Of a stretch of 33,769 nt of DNA, positions 7,567 to 22,579 are shown piece after piece. Position 1 is the stretch's first letter, and each line of letters begins with the position of its first letter. This stretch comes from Coriobacteriia bacterium (GTDB lineage: Bacteria; Actinomycetota; Coriobacteriia; WRKU01; WQUG01). Location of the stretch: assembly GCA_009778715.1 (NCBI GenBank), contig WRFR01000022.1, positions 1 through 33,769 on the forward strand, read 5' to 3'. Made by a program: the position numbers and the translations under genes. The notes beneath the pieces were generated by a model. The model was given only the letters and a program-made list of their open reading frames with translations. It was not told where the DNA came from and ran no database searches.

Positions 7567-7572
7567 TATAAT
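7567..7572 (+). promoter_or_regulatory. Likely -10 box of the tatD operon
   Basis: A perfect TATAAT lies 25 bases before the GTG start of tatD, in the 34-base gap between the divergent mutY-like gene and tatD. The matching -35 (near 7544-7550, inside the mutY-like gene) is weak. The predicted leader of about 20 bases still contains the GGGAG ribosome site. Confidence 0.45.
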
Positions 7573-7597
7573 GGTACTACCTTGAAGGGAGCTATTC

Positions 7598-8503
7598 GTG
7601 TCAGTACTTGCGATCACGAACAAAAAAGGCCAGCCGGTCGAGCTGCCAGCGTTTGCGCCGGCGTCGCTCATCGACACGCATACGCATTTAGGCATGCAGG
7701 CCGATCCATCCCTGCGGATCGCGCGCGCGGCTGTTGCAGGCCTGGGGACGCTGATCACGATCTGTGACCCGGGAGAGCTGCTTGAACCGGAGGGCGAGCA
7801 CACCGATGAAGTGGCGCTGACCTACGACACGGTCGATTGCTGGCGCGCCCAGGCTCGTGAGATCCTTGACGCAGAAGGCCGCAGCGACCTGCCGACTCCG
7901 GAGGTGCGCACGCTCATAGGCCTGCATCCCCATCATGCGCGCTTCTGGTCGCCCGATATTGAAGCTCAGATCCGGGAGCGGGCAGGAGATACCCACACCG
8001 TCGGCTTGGGCGAGATGGGCCTGGATTACCACTATGACTACTCGCCCCGCGACGTGCAGCGCAAAGTTTTTGCCGCTGAGCTGCGCCTGGCCCGTGAGCT
8101 TGACCTGCCGGTATGCCTGCACCTGCGCGAGGCTCACGATGATGGCCTGCGCATCCTGCGCGAGGTCGGCGTCCCGTCGCGCGGCGCTGTCCTGCATTGC
8201 TTCAACCTGGACTATGAGGTGGCCGCTCCGTTTGTGGAGCTGGGCTGCGTCGTGAGCTTCGCCGGCCCGCTCACGTTTAAGAAAGCCGAAGAAGTGCGCG
8301 AGGCCGCGCGCCTTGCGCCCCAGGGTCGCATCATGGTCGAGACCGACGCGCCCTTCATGGCGCCCGAGCCTCTGCGGGGCACGGTCTGCGAGCCCGCGTT
8401 TACGGCGTTTACGGCAGCGCGCCTGGCAGAAGTGCGCGACGTCAGCCTTGATGAAATCGCCGCGCAAACCACAGCTTGCGCGCGTGAGGTGTATCGACTA
8501 TGA
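7598..8503 (+). CDS. tatD: TatD-family metal-dependent deoxyribonuclease
   Basis: TIM-barrel hydrolase of the TatD family, involved in 3'-5' processing of DNA and repair of oxidised ends. Metal ligands are visible in order: DTHTH (26-30), GEMGLDYH (138-145, Glu139), LHLR (His175), LHCF (His200) and ETDAP (Asp250). The 301-residue length is slightly above the family norm because of an N-terminal extension and an extra segment around residues 62-100. The GTG start follows GGGAG at good spacing. It is the first gene of a three-gene operon: the next gene overlaps it by four bases (ATGA) and rsmA follows, a linkage seen in many Gram-positive and actinobacterial genomes. Confidence 0.95.
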   Translation: MSVLAITNKKGQPVELPAFAPASLIDTHTHLGMQADPSLRIARAAVAGLGTLITICDPGELLEPEGEHTDEVALTYDTVDCWRAQAREILDAEGRSDLPTPEVRTLIGLHPHHARFWSPDIEAQIRERAGDTHTVGLGEMGLDYHYDYSPRDVQRKVFAAELRLARELDLPVCLHLREAHDDGLRILREVGVPSRGAVLHCFNLDYEVAAPFVELGCVVSFAGPLTFKKAEEVREAARLAPQGRIMVETDAPFMAPEPLRGTVCEPAFTAFTAARLAEVRDVSLDEIAAQTTACAREVYRL

Positions 8504-9138
8504 GCGCTCAGGCTGCAAAGATCGTGTTGATAGAGGGTTCGCCCCGGCGAAGTGGCAACACGGCTCAGCTTGGCGCGCTGTTGGCAGAACATCTGCGGGA
8601 AAGCGGAGCTGACGTTGCGCGATTCTCTGTGGCCGAGCAGTACTTTGAGCCCTGCAACGGCTGCAACGCCTGCCTGAAGACGGGGAAGTGCGTGCTCGAC
8701 AACGAGCATGACGCCATGCCCGCGCTCTCTGTTGCACTTGATAGTTGTGACGCGCTTCTGTGGGTGACGCCGCTGTACTTTGCCGGCGTGCCTGCCCAGC
8801 TCAAGGGACTCATCGATCGTTTGCAAGTCTATTATGGCCGTCGCCTGCTGCACGGCAAACCTACCGCAGCGCGCCGACCAGCGGCAGCGGTCATCCTGCG
8901 TGCAGGCGGCGACCCCTTTGGCGCTGAAGCGGCGATACTTACGCTTCGCAGCGCTTCGCAGATGGCGGAGTTTACGCTGCCAGAACCGCTCGTCATCTCC
9001 GGCATAGATAAGCCGGGCGACCTTATGAGCGCTTCGCTTGTATCTGAGCACGCAAAGGCGCTTGTCTTGGCAGACGCCCTCGAAGAGCGGACACGTGAGC
9101 GGACACGTGAGCAGATCCAGGTGCGTGGCGATGCCTGA
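8500..9138 (+). CDS. NADPH-dependent FMN reductase / flavodoxin-fold protein
   Basis: Flavodoxin-fold oxidoreductase of the NAD(P)H:FMN reductase / iron-sulfur flavoprotein type. The phosphate-binding loop GSPRRSGNT (13-21) and the TPLYFAGVPAQLK segment (90-102) place FMN. A CNGCNACLKTGKC cluster (52-64) carries four Cys, as in family members that carry iron-sulfur centres or redox thiols. It is translationally coupled to tatD through a four-base overlap, and its end overlaps the rsmA start by eight bases. Near the C-terminus a 12-base unit is repeated in tandem (9085-9108), giving RTRERTRE; this part looks unstructured. The physiological electron acceptor is unknown. Confidence 0.85.
   Translation: MSAQAAKIVLIEGSPRRSGNTAQLGALLAEHLRESGADVARFSVAEQYFEPCNGCNACLKTGKCVLDNEHDAMPALSVALDSCDALLWVTPLYFAGVPAQLKGLIDRLQVYYGRRLLHGKPTAARRPAAAVILRAGGDPFGAEAAILTLRSASQMAEFTLPEPLVISGIDKPGDLMSASLVSEHAKALVLADALEERTRERTREQIQVRGDA
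9085..9108 (+). repeat. Tandem duplication of a 12-base unit
   Basis: GAGCGGACACGT occurs twice back to back, encoding a repeated Glu-Arg-Thr-Arg in the tail of the flavin reductase. The copies are identical, so the duplication is probably recent. It does not affect the fold core. Confidence 0.85.
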
Positions 9139-9991
9139 GCACTCGCCTTTGGCCAGTCCCAAAGCCACGATCGCCACGCTGCGAGACCACGGGCTCTATA
9201 CAAAGAAGTCACTGGGGCAACACTTCCTGATCGATGATGGTGTGGTGGGCAGAATCCTTGCCCTGGCAGCGCCTGCGCCGGGCGCAACGATCCTGGAGGT
9301 CGGCCCGGGCATCGGGACCCTGACACTTGCGCTGCTGGCAACGGGTAGCCCGGTCATTGCGGTCGAAAAGGACGCGGCTCTTTTGCCCGTGCTGCGCACC
9401 GTAACGGGGGACACCGCATCTTTTACCCTCCTCCACCAGGATGCGCTCGACCTGGAGGCGCTCAACGCACACCTGCCGCAGGCTCCGCTGGCGCTTGTGG
9501 CCAACCTGCCCTACCAGGTGGCGGCAACCATTGTCCTGGCGTACTTCGAGCAGGTGCCACAGCTTGAGTCCGCCACAGTCATGGTCCAGCGTGAAGTCGC
9601 CGAGCGCATGATGGCGCGCCCAAGCACGAAAGCTTACGGCGCCTACACCATCAAGCTGGCGTTGCTTGCCCGCCCGGCGGGTTCGTTTTCAGTAGCGCAC
9701 ACGAGCTTTCTCCCGCCGCCGCGCGTTGACTCAACGGTGATCCGCCTTGAGCGCTGCGATGCGCCGTCATGCACCGATGGCGCCAGCTACTCCGACCTGG
9801 CGGCCTTCGTCGATGCGGCCTTTGCGATGCGGCGCAAGACTCTGCTGAACAACCTGAAAGCTGCTTATCCTGATCGCTCACCTGAGCAGTTGGTCGCCTT
9901 GTTGGAGGAGCACGGACTGCCTGCCACCGTGCGCGCCGAAGCGCTTCAGATGCCGGATTTCATCGCTCTTTTCGCCTCACTCCCTCGCTGA
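9131..9991 (+). CDS. rsmA: 16S rRNA adenine dimethyltransferase RsmA (KsgA)
   Basis: Methylates two adjacent adenines near the 3' end of 16S rRNA during 30S maturation, using S-adenosylmethionine. Motifs are SLGQHFL (28-34), the SAM loop LEVGPGIGTLT (55-65), the catalytic NLPY (125-128) and FLPPPRVDS (193-201). The 286-residue length is normal. The frame is open upstream to 9038, but that segment overlaps the preceding gene and has no family similarity, so ATG 9131 is chosen; it overlaps the upstream stop by eight bases, indicating coupling. A terminator follows directly. Loss of this enzyme is known to give kasugamycin resistance in other bacteria. Confidence 0.95.
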   Translation: MPEHSPLASPKATIATLRDHGLYTKKSLGQHFLIDDGVVGRILALAAPAPGATILEVGPGIGTLTLALLATGSPVIAVEKDAALLPVLRTVTGDTASFTLLHQDALDLEALNAHLPQAPLALVANLPYQVAATIVLAYFEQVPQLESATVMVQREVAERMMARPSTKAYGAYTIKLALLARPAGSFSVAHTSFLPPPRVDSTVIRLERCDAPSCTDGASYSDLAAFVDAAFAMRRKTLLNNLKAAYPDRSPEQLVALLEEHGLPATVRAEALQMPDFIALFASLPR

Positions 9992-10022
9992 GAGGGCGGA
10001 CAGGGGCCCCGTTTGCCCTTTT
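9991..10022 (+). terminator. Rho-independent terminator after rsmA
   Basis: GGGCGGAC (9994-10001) pairs with GTTTGCCC (10011-10018) using two G-U pairs. The loop is nine bases with a self-complementary GGGGCCCC core, and TTTT follows. It starts on the rsmA stop codon and closes the tatD operon. Confidence 0.7.
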
Positions 10023-10223
10023 CGCCTGCAGAGCGGCATTGTTTTGATATGTCGCTGAAATGATTACAGATACGTAACGAGCCTGGCTATCCTTACGCAG
10101 AGTGGTCAGAATAAAAATCGGATGAGTATGTTTATTCATCAGAGGAAGGTCAAAAGGAGGAATATGCCCTCCATCCACAGGGATGACAGCGGCATGTGCC
10201 ATGAATCAGGAGGAGATGATTTC
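10023..10223 (+). promoter_or_regulatory. Leader region of the LPxTG protein gene with two strong ribosome sites
   Basis: This gap of about 200 bases must hold the promoter of the surface protein, but I see no convincing -35/-10 pair. It contains two strong Shine-Dalgarno sequences, AAAGGAGG before ATG 10164 and AGGAGG before GTG 10224. Both start codons are in the frame of the surface protein. A nine-codon frame (10201-10227) also begins at ATG 10201 and ends in a TGA that overlaps the GTG start. Confidence 0.4.
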
Positions 10224-12389
10224 GTGACGGTCAAGGAGAGTTCCGGAAAGAACTCGAGAAGCCCGATGAAACGGGGGAGCTACCTGAACAAGGTGCTGGC
10301 GTTCCTGGTTTCTACGGGCATGCTTCTTACGTTCGTCGCGCCAGCAGGGGCGACAACGACCGGTACTTCGACAACGATGGTGAACGGAGGATTCGAGAGC
10401 AACACGTCTACTGGCTCGAACTTCTTCGACCAAAGCTTGGTATCAGGTTGGAGCACCACTGAATCTGATGGCCAGATCGAGCTCTGGAATACCGCGTTCT
10501 CTCCCGGTACAGCGAGCGCTCGTGCTGCCAATGTAGGTGGCACTGCCTATCGTTATACCGCAGCAGGCCCCCTCGCAGGGGATACCTCCAATAAAACTTT
10601 CGCTGAGATCAACGCGAACGGTGATGGCATGCTCTATCAGTCGCTTGAAACGACCTCGGGCGCACTATACACCTGGTCGGTCCTGCATCGTGGCCGTTTG
10701 AGCCAGACCGCTGCGGATGTTGCCGACGTCCTGGTCGGTCCTACAGGATCTATCAGCACGGCCCCCTTGGCCTCTTTAACAGCCAACCCTCCGACGCCTA
10801 CTGCTTCAACGGTCCAGGTGGAGATGCATGATGCCGCTGGCACCCTGCTCGACCCGACCGCAGCATCGGGTACTCCCAGCACCCAATGGGGTTCGTACGC
10901 GGGCTATTATTCAGCAACGGCCGCCCAGACGATCTTTGGGCTCATGGTGGTCTCGTCAAACGGTGGCGACAGGACGATCGGTAACTTCGTCGATAACGCT
11001 ACCTGGGCTGAGATCGCTGAACCTAATATCCAGACGATCACGTCCGGCAATGCCGACCCCGGCGCCCCGGCGATGGTACAGAACCTGGCTCCGGGCTACG
11101 TGGCCGTTCCTGATTACTCCTCGGTCCCTCTGGACCCTGACGGTAGGCAGGCTCCAGGCAACTATACCGTTCCGGTGAAGATCGAGAAACTTGATGCGAG
11201 CGGAACGCCGCAACCCCTGACGCCGACGATGGACCAGGTAGCGGGCACCACCACTCCTTCCGTCGACCTGCAGACTTCGGTGCCCGATACGATCGACTCG
11301 ACCCTGATTATCCAGCCGCTCGTCACGACGCAGTACCAGCTGGCTGACGGCACGCCTATCGGCGCCTCGACAACGGTACCGATGGCCTGTGCGGCAGGTT
11401 CCTACGCAGGTTCTTACACTGATCCCAGCTATACCGCGGGCCAGACGGTCACGATCGGTGGCGTGGACTACATGTTCGTCGCGATGAAGAGCGACAGCGA
11501 TCCTACGTCAGCTACCGGCGCGACGGCCAACGCGACCGTCACCTATGTTCTACAACCCGTAGCGGCGCCCACGCCCCACGCGGTCACGACGACATTCGTG
11601 GACGAGAACGGTAATACGATCGCGCCTTCAACCACGGGTTCTCCGCTGAACAACGGCGATTCCTATTCGACGACTCCTCCCTCAACTGTTGTGGGCAGCG
11701 ATGGCGTGACCTACGTGCTTGACACGGTCAAGACCCCGAGCAACGCGTCGGGGACGATGGGCGATAGCGACATCACCGTCACTTATGTCTATAAACCAGC
11801 TCCGGCTACCGTGACCACGAACTTCGTGGATGAGAACGGCAAGCCGATCAAGGCCCCGACCACGAAGGGCTCGACTTCGGGCAGCGATTACTCGACCACG
11901 GCCCCAAAGGTCATCACGACCAGCACGGGTAAGAAGTACATCCTCCAGGGTCCCAGCAAAACGTCCGATCCGGTCTCTGGCACCCTGAAGAAGACCAGTG
12001 TCAACGTGACTTACACCTACGTACCAGCGAACACCGTGACGGTCAAGTTCCTTGATCAGAACGGCAAGCCGCTGAGTTCAAAGGATTATGACTTCACGCA
12101 GGCGACCGGTTCCAGCTACAGCGTGACGAACCCCGGCACTGTGACGATCAACGGCGTGAAGTATCGCTTCGTGCTTCAGGCAGGGAGCGACGCGACGTCC
12201 GGCACCCTGAACGCTGATAAGACGCTCACGTACAAGTTGGTCCCGATAACGTCACCGGTGACGCCGATCGCCTCACTGCCAAAGACCGGTGATGTGGTGA
12301 GCTTCGACCTGCCGATCCTGTTGTTGGCCGCGGGCGCTGCTGTGGTGCTGAGCCGCCGCCGCCGCCAGGCGGGCGAGGCTCAGGGGTAG
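10224..12389 (+). CDS. LPxTG-anchored surface protein with MucBP-like repeats
   Basis: Secreted protein of 721 residues, probably attached to peptidoglycan by a sortase (none in the window). The N-terminus has a basic region and a hydrophobic signal core ending near AGA (about residue 43). The first ~280 residues of the mature protein form a secretion-type domain beginning MVNGGFESN, resembling carbohydrate-binding or jelly-roll domains. One degenerate and three clear repeats of ~75 residues follow, each starting like VTTTFVDENG and ending VTYxYxP (about 11577-12245); these resemble MucBP mucin-binding units. The end is LPKTG (685-689), a hydrophobic stretch and RRRR. I chose GTG 10224 because AGGAGG precedes it and it leaves a normal signal peptide; ATG 10164 is also well served by AAAGGAGG. 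It is a likely adhesin. Confidence 0.9.
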   Translation: MTVKESSGKNSRSPMKRGSYLNKVLAFLVSTGMLLTFVAPAGATTTGTSTTMVNGGFESNTSTGSNFFDQSLVSGWSTTESDGQIELWNTAFSPGTASARAANVGGTAYRYTAAGPLAGDTSNKTFAEINANGDGMLYQSLETTSGALYTWSVLHRGRLSQTAADVADVLVGPTGSISTAPLASLTANPPTPTASTVQVEMHDAAGTLLDPTAASGTPSTQWGSYAGYYSATAAQTIFGLMVVSSNGGDRTIGNFVDNATWAEIAEPNIQTITSGNADPGAPAMVQNLAPGYVAVPDYSSVPLDPDGRQAPGNYTVPVKIEKLDASGTPQPLTPTMDQVAGTTTPSVDLQTSVPDTIDSTLIIQPLVTTQYQLADGTPIGASTTVPMACAAGSYAGSYTDPSYTAGQTVTIGGVDYMFVAMKSDSDPTSATGATANATVTYVLQPVAAPTPHAVTTTFVDENGNTIAPSTTGSPLNNGDSYSTTPPSTVVGSDGVTYVLDTVKTPSNASGTMGDSDITVTYVYKPAPATVTTNFVDENGKPIKAPTTKGSTSGSDYSTTAPKVITTSTGKKYILQGPSKTSDPVSGTLKKTSVNVTYTYVPANTVTVKFLDQNGKPLSSKDYDFTQATGSSYSVTNPGTVTINGVKYRFVLQAGSDATSGTLNADKTLTYKLVPITSPVTPIASLPKTGDVVSFDLPILLLAAGAAVVLSRRRRQAGEAQG

Positions 12390-12430
12390 GAGCTCCGGCA
12401 TAACCTACGCGTATTCCTGTGGGGGGGAGT

Positions 12431-12472
12431 GGGCGGCTGGTCTGTGGGGGAACGGACCAGCCGCCCTTTATA
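12431..12472 (+). terminator. Strong terminator after the LPxTG gene
   Basis: A perfect 12-base-pair stem pairs GGGCGGCTGGTC (12431-12442) with GACCAGCCGCCC (12455-12466). The loop is 12 bases, and TTTATAT follows. It insulates rpoB from upstream transcription. Confidence 0.85.
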
Positions 12473-12489
12473 TGGAAATTCCGTGGAGG

Positions 12490-12519
12490 TTGACAGCGCC
12501 TCATGAAAAATAATACAAT
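12490..12519 (+). promoter_or_regulatory. Sigma-70-type promoter of rpoBC
   Basis: A perfect TTGACA (12490-12495) and TACAAT (12514-12519) are separated by 18 bases. The start would fall near 12526, giving a leader of about 43 bases with a GAGGAGGAG ribosome site before GTG 12569. No ribosomal protein gene precedes rpoB here. Confidence 0.75.
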
Positions 12520-12568
12520 GATATATTGCTGAATTTATCATTTTCTTACCCCGAGGAGGAGTCATTTA

Positions 12569-16258
<3,690 letters not shown>

Positions 16259-16261
16259 GCC

Positions 16262-20920
<4,659 letters not shown>

Positions 20921-20930
20921 CAGGGACACC

Positions 20931-21020
20931 TGAACGCTGTCTGAGTTCGTTCCCGCAAAGCTTTAGTATCGTTATACGATACGCTTTGCGGCGCCTGCTC
21001 AGTCAGCGTTCATTTTGCCT
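20931..21020 (+). terminator. Large nested hairpin terminator after rpoC
   Basis: An outer 15-base inverted repeat (20931-20945 with 20998-21012, 14 of 15 pairs) encloses an inner stem. In the inner stem CGCAAAGC (20954-20961) pairs with GCTTTGCG (20983-20990), continued by GTATCG (20966-20971) with CGATAC (20977-20982) around a TTATA loop. A TTTA bulge (20962-20965) interrupts it. TTTTGCC and a T-rich stretch follow. It ends the rpoBC transcript and is far larger than a normal terminator. The gene at 21063 converges on it from the right. Confidence 0.75.
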
Positions 21021-21062
21021 CTGTATTTTATTATCAGATGACGCCGATCGCATTTTCATGAA

Positions 21063-21545
21063 TTAATCAATCAAAGCAAGGGTTCGACGGGCCGCCTGGA
21101 GTTGTATCCAGGCGGTGCGTTTTTCGTTCTGGTCGGGCAGTGACCCAAAGAAGTCGTCACAGGCGGCGATCTTAGCCCAGCCGATCTGTGGCGGCTCCGG
21201 AAGCAGGTCACGCTCCAGCAGGATGAGGGCCTCAGCGTTAAGCGCATGGGCATAGGCAGCCAGGATTTCTGCGCTGAAGGGTTTGGCCAGTTCCGGGGTG
21301 CAGAGCAGCGCGATCTCGGGTGCGCGCCAGCCAAGGGCGCCGATCGCTTTGCCCAGCGCCTCACGCTCATCTGTGCTGAGTGCTGCGCGTACGCGCCCCG
21401 TGATGGCAAGCGCTGTCGCATAATACTGATGGCCGACCGCCTCAAGGTCGAGGCCTGCGGCCCCAAGGCGCGCGATGGCAGTCTCACGGATCGAGCGGTC
21501 CAGCTCCCCAACGCTTTGGCTATAGCGGGGAATTAAATCCGTGAT
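21063..21545 (-). CDS. Hypothetical protein downstream of galE, start codon unclear
   Basis: Unrecognised, mostly helical protein of about 160 residues rich in Ala, Leu and Glu, with no signal peptide or membrane segment. The C-terminus reads KRTAWIQLQAARRTLALID. It follows and overlaps the galE-like gene in a different frame. An AAGGAG site with ideal spacing points to an ATC codon at about 21543-21545 (before TDLIPRYSQ), but no ATG, GTG or TTG is there. The nearest canonical in-frame start is a GTG at 21611, deep inside galE, which would add an implausible Gly/Arg-rich leader. Either a rare ATC start is used, or the gene begins inside galE. The gene itself looks real because the frame is long and has the coding character of its neighbours. 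Confidence 0.55.
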   Translation of the reverse strand: MTDLIPRYSQSVGELDRSIRETAIARLGAAGLDLEAVGHQYYATALAITGRVRAALSTDEREALGKAIGALGWRAPEIALLCTPELAKPFSAEILAAYAHALNAEALILLERDLLPEPPQIGWAKIAACDDFFGSLPDQNEKRTAWIQLQAARRTLALID

Positions 21546-22486
21546 GATTGCTCCTTGAACCAGCCCCAGGCAGCCTCCAGGCCGTCTGCCAGCTCGACCT
21601 CGGTGCCCCACTCAAGGATATCGGCCGCTTTCTCAGCGGACAGTATACTCGTGTGTACTTCGCCAACCGGCGGCTCGCCATGCTCCTCAACCCCATGAAA
21701 GCCGGTAATCTGACGTAAGGTGACGAGCAGTTCTGCCAGGTCGGCCCCCTGTCCCGTGCTGATGTTGAACGCCGGGCCATCGGCGCCGGGAATGCTTGAG
21801 AACTTCAGGTCGTGGCCGATGAGCAGGGTCAGAGCTGAAACAACGTCGCCTACATAGATGAAGTCACGGGTCTGTGTCCCGTCCCCATTGACGATCGGGG
21901 CGTTTCCGGCTGCGATACGGGAACAAAACGCCGCGACCACGCCCGCCTCGCCCAGGGTACTTTGGCGTGGGCCGTAGACGTTGGCGAAGCGCCCGAATAC
22001 ATAGTCCACACCGGCGGGCTTCAGTGTCTCGGCCAGTATCGCCTCCCCGGCAAGTTTGCTGGCGCCATAGGGATTCTGTGGGCTCTTTGCAGACGTTTCG
22101 ACCAGGGGTATCTCTGCCGGATCGCCATAGATTGCCGCGCTGCTGGCGAAAACGACCCGCACCGCGCCACAGTCAACGGCAGCCTGAGCGACGGTACGCG
22201 TGCCATCCAGGTTGATGCGGTCGTTGGCCGCCGGATCAACAAGGGATCGCGTCACGGAGGACTGGGCGGCTAGATGCACGATGACCTCAGGCGAGAATTG
22301 TACAACGGTCTCGCCGAAAGCGGGGTCACAGATATCCAGCTTATGGAACTCACTGGAAGGGTGGACGTTTTCAAAGAAGCCTGTGGAAAGGTCGTCGATG
22401 ACCATCACTTCTCCGCCGAGCGAAACAAGTTGATGTACCAGCGCAGATCCGATAAACCCGGCGCCGCCCGTAACAAGAATTTTCAC
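21533..22486 (-). CDS. galE: UDP-glucose 4-epimerase-like NAD-dependent sugar epimerase
   Basis: Short-chain-type nucleotide-sugar epimerase that would interconvert UDP-glucose and UDP-galactose or a related pair for cell-surface glycans. The NAD loop GGAGFIG (7-13), HLAAQSSV, the SSAAIYG segment (115-121) and the catalytic YxxxK (Y140, K144) are all visible, as is FGRFANVYGPR later. The GTG at 22484-22486 is chosen because AAAGGA lies just upstream and the protein then begins MKILVTGG, typical of the family; the open frame extends 26 codons further without similarity. It diverges from the gene at 22580. Substrate cannot be fixed from sequence alone, so the symbol is tentative. Confidence 0.88.
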   Translation of the reverse strand: MKILVTGGAGFIGSALVHQLVSLGGEVMVIDDLSTGFFENVHPSSEFHKLDICDPAFGETVVQFSPEVIVHLAAQSSVTRSLVDPAANDRINLDGTRTVAQAAVDCGAVRVVFASSAAIYGDPAEIPLVETSAKSPQNPYGASKLAGEAILAETLKPAGVDYVFGRFANVYGPRQSTLGEAGVVAAFCSRIAAGNAPIVNGDGTQTRDFIYVGDVVSALTLLIGHDLKFSSIPGADGPAFNISTGQGADLAELLVTLRQITGFHGVEEHGEPPVGEVHTSILSAEKAADILEWGTEVELADGLEAAWGWFKEQSSRI

Positions 22487-22579
22487 CTTTTTGTCCTTTC
22501 CTGAGCTTTCCTGCCAAAGGCGGCCGGATGCTCTGTGCGATAATGGATAACTGTACTGTAACACACAACATCGGAATCC

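Noticed and set aside
9038..9130. Upstream start for rsmA
   Set aside because: The extra 31 residues overlap the flavin reductase gene in another frame and have no similarity to the family; ATG 9131 gives the normal length.
8212..9177. Open frame of 321 codons on the minus strand across tatD, the flavin reductase and rsmA
   Set aside because: It crosses three clearly real genes on the other strand and shows no protein family features.
20921..21062. tRNA gene in the hairpin region after rpoC
   Set aside because: The nested arms do not form a cloverleaf, and no T-loop GTTCRA or CCA end is present. No tRNA or rRNA gene was found in any gap I examined.
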